From a virus, in the IMG/VR virus record IMGVR_UViG_3300037961_002018, positions 1 to 29,254 of that record: 29,254 bases of DNA; one strand, given 5' to 3'. Below the pieces are notes generated by a model that saw only the letters and a list, made by a program, of their open reading frames with translations, searched no databases and had not been told where the DNA came from. Positions 8,152 through 16,698 of this stretch are shown in pieces (the first letter of the stretch is position 1; the number at the start of each line of letters is the position of its first letter). Position numbers and translations under genes: made by a program.

Positions 8152-9269
8152 GTGAATTCCTAAAAGTTACAAAACTTAGCGATAGAGCAGGTACTGGCGC
8201 TGTTAATTTTTCTAACGGTTTTAACATAAACGGTTCTGATAGCGGTATTTCAAGCTTTACACATACAGAAGGAGCTACCGAGCCTAGCAGCCCATCCAAC
8301 GGAGATACTTGGTGGGATAGTGATAATGACATCTATAAAGTCTACATGAATAATGAGTGGAAAGACTGGCTTGGAGCTACTGCTCCCACTAGTAATGCTT
8401 GGAGTGGTGATAGGGGTGTTATCACTGGTGAAAGTTTTACAAACTACGAAATTCAATATTTTAACATAGCTTCAACAAGCAACGCAGCAGATTTTGGTAA
8501 TCTTAGTGTAACTAGGGGTTTTAAGCTAGGTTCTTGCGGTTCTAGTACTAGAGGTACTTTTGCGGGAGGTTACGCTAGTAGTGCAAGAAGAGATGAAATA
8601 GATTATATTACACATTCCACAACAGGTAACGCCACGGACTTTGGAAATCTTGCTACAGCAAGGTCTTATGGGGGTGGTTGTGCTAACGGAACAATAGGGC
8701 TTTATGCGGGCGGGATAAATGCTTCATCAAGCTATGTAAACACAGTAGAGTCTTTCACGATAGCCAACACAGGAAACGCTGCGGATTTCGGAGACCTGTC
8801 AAGCGCTAATTATGGTAGATTAGGGTCTGGCAATGATGCGACTAGAGCTGTGTTTGGAGGGGGGAGAAGTGGGGGAACCTCAAATACAATAGATTATTTT
8901 ACCTTTGCTTCAGCAGGAAACGCTACAGATTTTGGAGACTTCTTATCAACTCAGCAGGATCTGCAAGGCTGTTCGGATGCAACCAGAATAGTTTTTGGTG
9001 GTAACGCAGGAGGATCAAATGTGCTTCAATATCTTACAACGCAAAGCGCAGGAAATGCTACAGATTTTGGTGATCTTACAGTAAATTTAGATGGAGCCGC
9101 AGGTGTGGCAAACTTAACAAAAGGAGTTTTTGCAGGGGGTATTACGCCTAGCAACCCTGCTAATAACTTAGAAATCATAACGATCCAGACCACAGGAAAC
9201 GCTACTGATCATGGAGACCTTGCAGAAGCACAGTCTTATCCTGTAGCTTGTTCAGGAGCGGCATCTTAA
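8148..9269 (+). CDS. Kelch-repeat tail fibre, predicted six-bladed propeller, copy D (373 aa)
   Basis: The N-terminal anchor (KLSDRAGTGAVNFSNGF to MNNEWKDWLG) matches copy C almost residue for residue, but the DNA differs at most synonymous sites. Six repeats follow (STSNAADFGNL, TTGNATDFGNL, NTGNAADFGDL, SAGNATDFGDF, SAGNATDFGDL, TTGNATDHGDL) and the protein ends VACSGAAS. The blade loops differ from those of copy C. The gene overlaps copy C by ATGA and is followed by an AGGAG for the next gene. The last repeat has DHGDL in place of DFGDL, as also seen in copy B. Confidence 0.75.
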   Translation: MSEFLKVTKLSDRAGTGAVNFSNGFNINGSDSGISSFTHTEGATEPSSPSNGDTWWDSDNDIYKVYMNNEWKDWLGATAPTSNAWSGDRGVITGESFTNYEIQYFNIASTSNAADFGNLSVTRGFKLGSCGSSTRGTFAGGYASSARRDEIDYITHSTTGNATDFGNLATARSYGGGCANGTIGLYAGGINASSSYVNTVESFTIANTGNAADFGDLSSANYGRLGSGNDATRAVFGGGRSGGTSNTIDYFTFASAGNATDFGDFLSTQQDLQGCSDATRIVFGGNAGGSNVLQYLTTQSAGNATDFGDLTVNLDGAAGVANLTKGVFAGGITPSNPANNLEIITIQTTGNATDHGDLAEAQSYPVACSGAAS

Positions 9270-9280
9270 AGGAGAAAAAA

Positions 9281-10120
9281 ATGGGAAAAACTAAAAAGAA
9301 AACTAACGTAGTAACGAAGCCAATCACGTTTTCGTTGCCTATAGAGGCGTCTGAGAATATCAATCAGGTAGCTGCTGCGCGGGTGGCAGAGAAGTTACCA
9401 GAGATAGATCAGGCAACTAGAGCGTTTGATCGTAATAACTCAGCGACAACTCTGTCTATGATGACGCTCACTATGCTTAACGGTCACTCACCTCACCGTA
9501 TGCTTCGTCAGATTACAGCAGAGGTAGAAAAGCGTAAGATGGCACTTGCAGACGCGCAGGTCTCACATGCTGAGAAACGTGTAGAAATACTAGACCTCGA
9601 AGAAGAGGATGATGTTGTATCTGAGGCAAAGCTCAAAGCAGCCCGTCATGGCCTGACAATGATGGAGCATAAGATAAACGGCTCTATCAAAGACATTGCG
9701 GTTCTTATCGATAGCTATGAAAACATAAAAGAGAAGTGGGACATAGACGAGTGGGACGAAGAGTCTTTCGAAAGAGAAGAGAAGCGTCACCATGTGCGCC
9801 GTGGCTTCGAGCTTATGTATCGAAACTTGATGGACGGGGGCAGAGTATCAACTTCGACAATAGAATACATGCAGCAATATGGCGTTCATCCACAGGTGGC
9901 TATGACTGAGGTCTCTGGGTATATACAGCATACCGCACAACGTATTAAGAACCATGAGCTACCTCACTCTAACGATCTAGAAGAGTTCATGGATTTAATG
10001 GCTGATAAGTATTATAAGAATGCAGATAAAACTGCTGAAAGAATATTCGGTAAATCAGATTTTCTGAATCCTGAATATATGTTAAGGTTAGAAAAATCGG
10101 AGAAAAAAGATGATACTTGA
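9281..10120 (+). CDS. Charged helical phage protein of unknown function (279 aa)
   Basis: The start is ATG 9281 (MGKTKKKTNVV), 7 nt after AGGAG; a longer reading from 9248 would overlap the previous gene and is unlikely. After a basic N-terminus the protein is mostly helical and charged. Helices with coiled-coil character span about residues 80-150 (ITAEVEKRKMALADAQ, KLKAARHGLTMMEHKI). A highly acidic patch (DIDEWDEESFEREEKR) follows, then a C-terminal helix region. There is no signal peptide or membrane segment. I do not recognise the family. Its position inside the tail genes suggests a virion component or assembly factor. Its codon use favours ribosomal-style G/C endings more than the fibre genes do. 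Confidence 0.6.
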   Translation: MGKTKKKTNVVTKPITFSLPIEASENINQVAAARVAEKLPEIDQATRAFDRNNSATTLSMMTLTMLNGHSPHRMLRQITAEVEKRKMALADAQVSHAEKRVEILDLEEEDDVVSEAKLKAARHGLTMMEHKINGSIKDIAVLIDSYENIKEKWDIDEWDEESFEREEKRHHVRRGFELMYRNLMDGGRVSTSTIEYMQQYGVHPQVAMTEVSGYIQHTAQRIKNHELPHSNDLEEFMDLMADKYYKNADKTAERIFGKSDFLNPEYMLRLEKSEKKDDT

Positions 10121-10430
10121 ATATAAAATGCATATGACTGCAGAGGGCATGAAAACTCCTGAGTGGATAGAAGATGGTGGGTACTGGGGTAAATCAGACC
10201 ATACTTACGTTGGCTGGTCACCAGATGAGTCTGATAGAGAATATTATATTCCAGATACAGTAACCACTCTTACAGCAACAGAGCTAAACACTAGAGTACT
10301 GGCGCTTCACAGTGCTAACGCTTTCCAAAAAGATGACCCCGACAGCGATGATCCTAGTGCTACAGTAGACATGACTAACGATGAAGTGTCGGCGATGGTT
10401 ACTGCTTGGGTAAACGCTAGAGAGTCATAG
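10110..10430 (+). CDS. Conserved small marine-phage protein (106 aa), function unknown
   Basis: It overlaps the previous gene by 11 nt and has a GGAG 9 nt before ATG 10110. Visible features are PEWIEDGGYWGKSDHTYVGW, SDREYYIPDTVTTLT, a helix (LNTRVLALHSAN) and an acidic Asp-rich loop before a C-terminal helix (EVSAMVTAWVNARES). I recall similar small proteins beside fibre genes in uncultured marine phages, but no function. It has no cysteine cluster and no membrane segment. It could be a chaperone or minor structural protein; that is a guess from context only. Confidence 0.6.
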   Translation: MILEYKMHMTAEGMKTPEWIEDGGYWGKSDHTYVGWSPDESDREYYIPDTVTTLTATELNTRVLALHSANAFQKDDPDSDDPSATVDMTNDEVSAMVTAWVNARES

Positions 10431-10441
10431 GAGAGCCTTAG

Positions 10442-11932
10442 ATGTTTGGCTTTCAACCCCTCGCAAAAGTTCCAATAGCTGATGATGTTATTGATTCAGT
10501 ACCAGTATCTCTTACTGCTACTGGAGTATCTGGAACTGGGCAGGTTGGAAGTGTAGTAATATCAGGTGCTAATGACACACCTGCGGTAGGACTTGAGGCT
10601 AGTGTTGGCCCTCATGCTACAGTTACCTTTACTGTTACAGTAGCTAATAGTGGGTCTGGAAATAAGTTCTACATAGATGGTGCAGAAGCACCAACGCTTA
10701 ATCTTGTAAGAAATACAACATACGTCTTTGACGTATCAGATAATTCAGTTTCAGGCCATCCACTTGCTTTTAAAGATGGGAGTGGAAATAGCTATACTAC
10801 AGGAGTAACCACTACAGGGACTGCAGGAAATTCTGGAGCTAAAGTTACTTTCGTTGTCCCAAGTAATGCCCCTGATTCTCTTAGGTATTATTGTACTGTT
10901 CACGGTAATGGTATGGGTAATACCATTGCGGTATCAACTCTAGACTTCTCTGTATCAGGCGATGCAAACGTAGGCGTTACAGGTATTGCAGCTACTGGCG
11001 GTTCTTCAGGAGTTGTAGCTGAGACAGGTATAGGCGTTTCTGTAACAGGTGTGGAGGGAGGAACTCCGAACCCCTTTACTTCTGTTGGCTTTACAGACGT
11101 AACTATAATAGCAATAAGCAATATTACAGTTGCGGTTAGTGGTGTTGCTGCTTCTGGTAATGTTGGTTCTACAGGAGCCGCTATACCAAAATCTGTTGAT
11201 GTTGGAGGCTCTCAAGCAACAGTTAGCACAAATGGAGTGACTGTAGGCGGTGCAGCAGACGTAGCTGAGACAGGTTTTCAAGCATCTTCTGCAGTTGGTA
11301 GCCCGACCATAGTCGGTACGGCAAATGTAGCGGTAAGCGGTTTGTCAGGCACAGGTGCTGTTGGCTCTGCAAGTACTGCCATACCTATAACAGTCTCCGT
11401 AACAGGTGTGACTTCTAGCACTGCAGTGCGTGGTGTTGAGATCGTTATCCCAGTAAATGTATCGGTTACAGGGCCATCATCTACTGGTACTGCAGGTTCT
11501 GCAACCACAATAGGAACGGCAGACATACCATCAACAGGCCTTGCAGCTTCTACATTTGTTGGTTCTGTTACAAGTACCGCTACAGCGAACATATCGGTAA
11601 CTGGTATATCCGCAACCATAGCTACAAGTTCAGTTACTCCGTACATATCGTTCCCAACAACAGCCGATGGGTCTACTGGTCTTGTTGGAAGCGTGACAAT
11701 AACAGGTAGGAGTGGGGTTGCAGTAACGGGGGTATCTACAGGCACTCCACTTGTTGGTCAGGTAAGGATGTATAATTCGGTAGATCCTTTACAGGAAACT
11801 TTGGCAGATCCGTATTCACCCTTAGTTATAGACGTTCCAACACAAGATGTGTATACTGACATAAATTTAACTGTTGATGAATCTGCTCCCCCTGTATGGT
11901 CAGATTTAAACATAGAAGATGAAGCAGCGTAG
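10442..11932 (+). CDS. Repeat-rich fibre/adhesin with cupredoxin-like domain (496 aa)
   Basis: Residues ~60-165 look like a cupredoxin (plastocyanin-like) domain: NLVRNTTYVFDVSDNS, then G-H106-PLAF, then C151-TV-H154-GNG-M158. That set (His, Cys, His, Met) matches type-1 copper ligands, though H-x3-M is one residue shorter than plastocyanin's H-x4-M. On both sides are degenerate beta repeats of about 30 residues of the form (V)S(V)TGVSxTGxVGSV. At least six can be recognised between residue ~165 and ~450, which suggests a beta-solenoid or stacked shaft. The C-terminus is acidic (VWSDLNIEDEAA). It starts after GGAG and ends just before a palindromic leader. It is probably a displayed virion protein; copper binding is untested. 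Confidence 0.65.
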   Translation: MFGFQPLAKVPIADDVIDSVPVSLTATGVSGTGQVGSVVISGANDTPAVGLEASVGPHATVTFTVTVANSGSGNKFYIDGAEAPTLNLVRNTTYVFDVSDNSVSGHPLAFKDGSGNSYTTGVTTTGTAGNSGAKVTFVVPSNAPDSLRYYCTVHGNGMGNTIAVSTLDFSVSGDANVGVTGIAATGGSSGVVAETGIGVSVTGVEGGTPNPFTSVGFTDVTIIAISNITVAVSGVAASGNVGSTGAAIPKSVDVGGSQATVSTNGVTVGGAADVAETGFQASSAVGSPTIVGTANVAVSGLSGTGAVGSASTAIPITVSVTGVTSSTAVRGVEIVIPVNVSVTGPSSTGTAGSATTIGTADIPSTGLAASTFVGSVTSTATANISVTGISATIATSSVTPYISFPTTADGSTGLVGSVTITGRSGVAVTGVSTGTPLVGQVRMYNSVDPLQETLADPYSPLVIDVPTQDVYTDINLTVDESAPPVWSDLNIEDEAA

Positions 11933-11938
11933 AGAAAT

Positions 11939-11954
11939 AAGTTCAATTGAACTT
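11939..11954. repeat. Palindromic dyad in leader of the 11971 gene (copy 1 of 4)
   Basis: This is a 16-bp perfect palindrome, AAGTTCAATTGAACTT, followed at once by a T run and TATAGGAG, the ribosome site of the gene at 11971. As RNA it can form a 6-bp stem with an AAUU loop before a U tract, so it could be a weak intrinsic terminator. As DNA it could be an operator. The same core is in the leader at 19725 and inside genes at 22384 and 27315. Confidence 0.6.
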
Positions 11955-11970
11955 TTTATAGGAGCATAAA

Positions 11971-12708
11971 ATGCCTAGTACATTTACAACAAACACGGGG
12001 ATAGAGAAGCCCGCTTCTGGTGAGCAATCTGGTTCTTGGGGCATAACCGTAAATACAAATAGTGATATTATAGACCGTGCGATCAACGGTGTTGTTAGTT
12101 TATCTCTGGTAGGCACTTCTAGTAACCTTACCACGAATAACGGAAGCACATCGGATGGTCAGTATAAAGTTTTAATTTGTACAGGTACTCTAGCTGCAGC
12201 TCATACTATCACCATACTGCCCTCAGACGCACAAAAAGTTTACTATGTAAAGAACGATACAAACCAAACAGTTACCCTATCTCAGGGTTCTGGGGCAACT
12301 ACAGCAAATGTAACTACTGGGTCTTTTGCAATCATATATGCTGATGGTAACAACAATGTTGTAAACCTATCCTCTAACACGCAGCTAGGACAACTAAAAC
12401 AAAATGGAGTTGCCATAACATCAACCGCTGCAGAACTTAATGTGCTTGATGGTATAAGCGTTAGCTTAGAAGCCGCTGATCTAGATCTTTTAGACGGAGC
12501 GGTAAAAAATACTGTGGTTAATCAAAAAGCCGTTATCTACGGAGATAGTGGTGAGGTTCAAGCAGGATTGGTAGATTTTGGGGCGTGGACTATAGATGAG
12601 GCAGGTGGTAAATTAGTTTTTTACTATAATGGATCTGCTAAGTTTAGCATAAACTCTTCTGGCGCAGTAGTCGCTGCAAATGATGTGACAGCATATGGAT
12701 CACCGTAA
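11971..12708 (+). CDS. Modular tail fibre protein (245 aa)
   Basis: The N-terminal module MPSTFTTNTGIEKPASGEQS, then WGITVNTNSDIIDRAINGV, is a widespread marine-phage fibre module. It is followed by a beta region (SDGQYKVLICTG, DAQKVYYVKND, TVTLSQGSGA) and the short TSTAAELNVLDG shaft repeat, here nearly duplicated as LEAADLDLLDGA. The C-terminal ~50 residues (GAWTIDEAGGKLVFYYNGS) resemble end caps of other fibres. The start follows ATAGGAG and the palindromic leader, so it may begin a transcription subunit. It ends in TAATG shared with the next gene. A structural role in a fibre is likely. Confidence 0.78.
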   Translation: MPSTFTTNTGIEKPASGEQSGSWGITVNTNSDIIDRAINGVVSLSLVGTSSNLTTNNGSTSDGQYKVLICTGTLAAAHTITILPSDAQKVYYVKNDTNQTVTLSQGSGATTANVTTGSFAIIYADGNNNVVNLSSNTQLGQLKQNGVAITSTAAELNVLDGISVSLEAADLDLLDGAVKNTVVNQKAVIYGDSGEVQAGLVDFGAWTIDEAGGKLVFYYNGSAKFSINSSGAVVAANDVTAYGSP

Positions 12709-13424
12709 TGGGCTTACCAAACGCAGGAGTTCCGTTAAGTTTAGATGATATCCAAGATGAGTTTGGTGGGTCTAACCCAATAGGTTTGTCTGAATACTTT
12801 TCTGCTGCTTCTGGTGTACCTGCTGATGGTAATCCTATTTCTATAAGTGATTTTTACGGCACAGCAAATACTGTTACTTTTAGCTACGAAATTATAGGTG
12901 GTGGCGGAGGTGGTGGCTATGGCCTAGAAGATGGTTACGGCTCTACTGCTAGAGCGGGGAGTGGAGGAACTTCTTCGATTACAGGGTCTGGTATGACCAC
13001 AGTAACTGCATCTGGAGGACAAGGCGGAAGACACGCTGTTATTTCTTGGAGTACAGGCGTAGGTAGTGAGGGTGGAGATTCTTATTATGGCGTAGGGCCG
13101 GGGCAAACTGCTAACGGCGTTGCAGGGGCATCAGCGGTATCAACTCATTATGGCGCAGGTGGTTCAGGTGGTGGTGGAGATTCTCCTAACAAATTCGATA
13201 GCTCAGGAGGTAAAGGAGAAGGTGGAGCTGCTGCGACTAGGTATACAGGAACACGAGAAGTTGTAAGCGGAACTACTATTACGATAACTATTGGAGCTGC
13301 AGGTGCAGGAGGCACTGGGGGCAACCACGCAGGTGGTAACGGAGCGGCAGGTTATGCAAGAATTACAGTTGGTGGCAACGTGTATCCTTTTACATCCAGT
13401 GGAACTTTGACATTAAGTAGTTAG
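12708..13424 (+). CDS. Glycine-rich tail adhesin (238 aa)
   Basis: The N-terminal ~50 residues (GVPLSLDDIQDEFGGSN, ISISDFYGT) are a plug-like module also found in weaker form in the gene at 16698. From about residue 64 the protein is a polyglycine-rich domain (GGGGGGGYG, GAGGSGGGGDS, GAAGAGGTGGNHAGGNGAAG) ending in YARITVGG and a terminal beta strand. Glycine-rich receptor-binding domains of this kind, with loops set in polyglycine helices, are known from phage adhesins. The gene overlaps its upstream neighbour by TAATG. It is a likely receptor-contact protein; the receptor is unknown. Confidence 0.72.
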   Translation: MGLPNAGVPLSLDDIQDEFGGSNPIGLSEYFSAASGVPADGNPISISDFYGTANTVTFSYEIIGGGGGGGYGLEDGYGSTARAGSGGTSSITGSGMTTVTASGGQGGRHAVISWSTGVGSEGGDSYYGVGPGQTANGVAGASAVSTHYGAGGSGGGGDSPNKFDSSGGKGEGGAAATRYTGTREVVSGTTITITIGAAGAGGTGGNHAGGNGAAGYARITVGGNVYPFTSSGTLTLSS

Positions 13425-13431
13425 GATAAAA

Positions 13432-13980
13432 ATGTCTTATATAGGAAAATTATTTGCTCATCTTCATCCGTCCACAAACGAGTTAGATTCAGCAATTCTA
13501 AATAAAACAACAGAACTCATTTATTGTTATAGAGACGGTGTCGAAAGCGTAACTTTAGTGGTTGATAATAGGCAGACCCTTAGAGATTTAGTCGGTGACT
13601 TGCCTCCAGAAATATACAATACAACTAGGTATGGAGTAGATCTAAGTAGTATTGGAACTGATAAAGTTAGAATATATCTCAATTCTCATTCCAGTGAAGA
13701 GCATATAATAGGTTATTACTTTTCTAGCGATAACAAAGTAGTCCAAAAGAAAAACTACAAAAAAACTGATACTACCGATGCATTGATCGATAGGTATGAA
13801 TCTGATGGCACTGAAATATCTATAGATGAAGTTGAAGTTGTTGCATCCAGAGCCGACTGGGGCGGAAGTAGTTCATTAGCCGATAGTTTAGAAAAGATTG
13901 CTTCAGATAATAATTTTATACTAGTATATTCTAAGAGAGAAGGTAAGGATCAAAGCTATATAAAAGTAGCCGCTTATTGA
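13432..13980 (+). CDS. Unrecognised phage protein (182 aa)
   Basis: The coding frame is clear, with start MSYIGKLFAHLHPSTNELD shortly after the previous stop. The protein is mixed alpha/beta with strands ELIYCYRDGVESVTLVVDN and KVRIYLNSHSSEEHIIGYYF. It has a basic stretch (KVVQKKNYKKTD) and an acidic helix-strand segment (EISIDEVEVVAS). It ends in a helix plus strand (LADSLEKIASDNNFILVYSK). It has no membrane segment and no motif I can name. It lies between an adhesin and the nozzle-like gene, so a minor tail role is possible. The following gene has a GAGG ribosome site. Confidence 0.55.
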   Translation: MSYIGKLFAHLHPSTNELDSAILNKTTELIYCYRDGVESVTLVVDNRQTLRDLVGDLPPEIYNTTRYGVDLSSIGTDKVRIYLNSHSSEEHIIGYYFSSDNKVVQKKNYKKTDTTDALIDRYESDGTEISIDEVEVVASRADWGGSSSLADSLEKIASDNNFILVYSKREGKDQSYIKVAAY

Positions 13981-13990
13981 GGGTTTTTAA

Positions 13991-15910
13991 ATGGTATTAC
14001 AAAAAATGGAATTTAGGCCCGGAATAAACTCGGAGCTTCCTGATTACGCCAATGAAAACGGTTGGAGTGATGGGGATAAGATACGGTTCAGAGAAGGTTA
14101 CCCAGAAAAAATAGGTGGTTGGGCTGCTAAAGGTGAAAATCAGTTTATAGGTTCTTGCCGTGCATTAAAGCCTTGGTTGACGTTAGAATCAGATAGATTG
14201 GTAGGGGTGGGTACGCACCTTAAATACTACATAGAAGACGGTGGGGTCTTTTATGACATTACACCAATAAGAAACACAACCGCAGCGGGAGATGTAACTT
14301 TTTCTGCCACAACTGGTAGTCATGTTATAACTGTGACAGATACAAACCATGAAGCTAAACTAGGTGATTTTGTTACGTTTAGTGGGGCTGTTGGCCTTGG
14401 AGGAGCAATAACAGCAGATGTTTTAAATCAAGAATATCAAATACAAACAGCTACAAACAGCACTTATACGATAAATGCTAGGACAGCAAATACAGACGTA
14501 AACCAATATTATGATGGTGGGGTTATAAATGATGCTGCAGCATATGTATCAGCGACATCAGGAGATACAAACACTGGCGGCTCAAATACAGTAGGCGCTT
14601 ATCAAGTGCAGTCTGGTGTGGATACATCTACATTTGGCAATGGTTGGGGTGCAGGTACATGGTCTAGAGGCGCTTGGAACTCAAGAGCTTCAGTCAATGT
14701 TTTGGCAGAGACATTAAGATTATGGCAACATGATACTTTTGGTGAAGACCTTATTTTTTGTGTACGAGATGGGCCAATATTCTACTGGGACACATCTGGC
14801 AGTGTTTCTCAGAGAGGTGTATACTTATCAGCCCTTACAAGTGCGAGCAACACACCTTTAGTAGCAAAACAGGTTATGGTGTCAGATATTGATAGGCACG
14901 TTATAGCTTTTGGCTGCAACCCGCTTGGATCTAACGTACAAGACCCTCTTCTTATTAGATTTTCAGATCAAGAAAATCCTGCGAATTGGACACCTTTAAC
15001 TACTAATACAGCAGGGGATCTCCGTATAGGTTCTGGTACAGCCATAGTGCAAGCGGTTGAGACAAGACAAGAGATACTAATTTTTACAGACCAAGGTCTA
15101 CACTCTATGCAGTTTATAGGCCCACCTTTTACTTTTGGTATAAACAGGGTTTCAGAGAATTTAAGTATTAGAAGCCCTAACTCTGCTGTTGCTATAGGTG
15201 ATAATGTATATTGGATGGGTGTTGATCAATTTTATGTGTACTCAGGTAATGTCGCTCAACTTAATTGCACAGTAAAAGAGAAGGTACTTACAGATATTAA
15301 TAATGAGCAGTCAGAAAAAATATTTGTTGGTGTAAACTCTGGCTACGGTGAAATATGGTGGTTCTATCCATCGTTAGAAAGTGATAACATTGATAAGTAC
15401 GTTGTCTATAATTACAACCAAGACATTTGGTATTATGGTACTTTAGACAGAACCGCATGGATAGATATGGGTGTAGACGATTACCCAATAGCAGCGGGGA
15501 CAGATGGTAAACTTTATTTCCACGAGTTTGGGCATGATGACCAAAGCACTCCAACGCCAACTGCAATCAATGCTTTTGTGCAATCTGCTCCCATAGATTT
15601 AGGAGATGGTGAGGTCTTTAGCTATGTTCGAAAGCTAATACCTGATGTAACTTTTAGAAACAGCACTAATGCTGCACCGACAGTAGATTATACCATAGAC
15701 GCTTTTAACTATAATGGCGGTCTGCAGGTTAGCTCTGACACAGCAAATATTGTTAAATCTTCCTCTGTTCCTATAGAGCAGTATACAGAGAAAGTAGATC
15801 TTAGAGTTAGAGGCAGAGCCATTGCTTTAAAAGTGCAATCTTCTCAAACAGGCACAACATGGAGATTAGGTCTAAATAGACTTGATATTAGACCTGACGG
15901 GAAAAGATAA
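13991..15910 (+). CDS. Tail nozzle/stabilisation-like structural protein (639 aa)
   Basis: The N-terminus (EFRPGINSELPDYANENGW, DKIRFREGYPEKIGGW) is characteristic of a large tail protein widespread in marine podovirus-like phages, often called tail tubular protein B-like or stabilisation protein-like. T7 gp12 and P22 gp10 are the functional analogues. The body is beta-rich with propeller-like segments (LKPWLTLESDRLVGVGTH, EDLIFCVRDGPIFYWDTS, RQEILIFTDQGLHSMQFIG, IWWFYPSLESDNIDKYVVYN). The C-terminus (YTEKVDLRVRGRAIALKVQS, then WRLGLNRLDIRPDGKR) is conserved in this family. The role would be the distal tail tube to which fibres attach. The exact family name is uncertain. Confidence 0.68.
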   Translation: MVLQKMEFRPGINSELPDYANENGWSDGDKIRFREGYPEKIGGWAAKGENQFIGSCRALKPWLTLESDRLVGVGTHLKYYIEDGGVFYDITPIRNTTAAGDVTFSATTGSHVITVTDTNHEAKLGDFVTFSGAVGLGGAITADVLNQEYQIQTATNSTYTINARTANTDVNQYYDGGVINDAAAYVSATSGDTNTGGSNTVGAYQVQSGVDTSTFGNGWGAGTWSRGAWNSRASVNVLAETLRLWQHDTFGEDLIFCVRDGPIFYWDTSGSVSQRGVYLSALTSASNTPLVAKQVMVSDIDRHVIAFGCNPLGSNVQDPLLIRFSDQENPANWTPLTTNTAGDLRIGSGTAIVQAVETRQEILIFTDQGLHSMQFIGPPFTFGINRVSENLSIRSPNSAVAIGDNVYWMGVDQFYVYSGNVAQLNCTVKEKVLTDINNEQSEKIFVGVNSGYGEIWWFYPSLESDNIDKYVVYNYNQDIWYYGTLDRTAWIDMGVDDYPIAAGTDGKLYFHEFGHDDQSTPTPTAINAFVQSAPIDLGDGEVFSYVRKLIPDVTFRNSTNAAPTVDYTIDAFNYNGGLQVSSDTANIVKSSSVPIEQYTEKVDLRVRGRAIALKVQSSQTGTTWRLGLNRLDIRPDGKR

Positions 15911-16461
15911 TGGCAGATAACCCGCTCCCACGGTATTTCTTTGCCGTACCACCAAAAGAATACGACCAAAACTACATGCGTGAAGTGGTTAGAGCTTTTT
16001 CCCTTTTCCAAGAGCAGTTAACAAACCCCGGAAAGGTAACAGCTAACGAGTTAAATTTAAAACCTGAAGGTGGGGGCATAAAGCAGTTTGCTAATAACGT
16101 AGAAGCTTATAATGCAGGTCTTCAGCCCGGCGATATGTGGATGCTTTCCACAGGTGAAGTAAGGATTGTTATTGACCCTAATATAGATGTGCCAGTGAGT
16201 ATTGAGTACTTTAGATCAGGTACGGGACAGGTGGGTCAGGTTATAACCTTTGATGCTTCTGCAGAGATAGATGATGTTATCCATTTTATGGCAGATGGTC
16301 AGGTTGGAGGCGCTAATGCTGTTGCTGTTTATAGTATTACAGGTACAGCCGCCGCCGCTACTTCTGGCGTTGGGGCAGTAACTACTGCATTTGCGTACTC
16401 TTTTACTGGAACCGCTGCATCTGCTACTTCTGGTGTGGGTACAGTAACTATTGTAATATAA
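15910..16461 (+). CDS. Structural protein with tandem C-terminal repeat (183 aa)
   Basis: It overlaps the nozzle-like gene as TAATG. The N-terminal region (LPRYFFAVPPKEYDQNYM, REVVRAFSLFQEQLTNPG) is a short helical module, followed by a beta part (QPGDMWMLSTGEVRIVID). The C-terminal ~45 residues hold two near-identical copies of about 20 residues (YSITGTAAAATSGVGAV and YSFTGTAASATSGVGTV). These recall the TG-x-S-x-TG-x-VG repeats of the 496-residue fibre at 10442. The shared repeat style suggests the two proteins contact each other or a common fibre. A neck or fibre-linker role is likely but unproven. Confidence 0.6.
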   Translation: MADNPLPRYFFAVPPKEYDQNYMREVVRAFSLFQEQLTNPGKVTANELNLKPEGGGIKQFANNVEAYNAGLQPGDMWMLSTGEVRIVIDPNIDVPVSIEYFRSGTGQVGQVITFDASAEIDDVIHFMADGQVGGANAVAVYSITGTAAAATSGVGAVTTAFAYSFTGTAASATSGVGTVTIVI

Positions 16462-16470
16462 GGAATTGTT

Positions 16471-16698
16471 ATGTCTGATACAGTAATAAATATGCCTGAT
16501 GGCTCGAAATGGTCACCTTCTTCGTCTACGGATGTAGTGAAGTGTGCAAATTGTGAAAACGAGGTAGATACACCTGCAGAGATTGCATCATACCCTGATG
16601 GAGATTGCCCAGATTGTGGAGAGCCTTGGACAGGAAGTGAAGTAAGAAAAACTACAATATCAGTTACAGCACCTGCTAAGATTAGTGGCGCTACCTAA
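16471..16698 (+). CDS. Small zinc-ribbon protein (75 aa)
   Basis: Two CxxC pairs are visible: C25-A-N-C28 and C46-P-D-C49, spaced like a zinc ribbon. The N-terminus is MSDTVINMPDGSKWSP and the C-terminus a beta/basic tail (SEVRKTTISVTAPAKI). It is too small for a catalytic domain, and zinc binding would stabilise the fold. It lies between two tail genes with a TAATG junction to the next start, so it is co-translated with structural genes. It could be a tail knob, an adaptor, or a host-protein binder; nothing here decides which. Confidence 0.65.
   Translation: MSDTVINMPDGSKWSPSSSTDVVKCANCENEVDTPAEIASYPDGDCPDCGEPWTGSEVRKTTISVTAPAKISGAT

Noticed and set aside
2200-9225. CRISPR-like array from the repeated GGAAATGCTACAGATTTTGG-type strings
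   Set aside because: The repeats are coding, imperfect, about 145 nt apart and explained by propeller blades.
1887-9269. Diversity-generating retroelement acting on the fibres
   Set aside because: No reverse transcriptase, no template repeat and no adenine-biased variable region seen; fibre differences include many silent changes.
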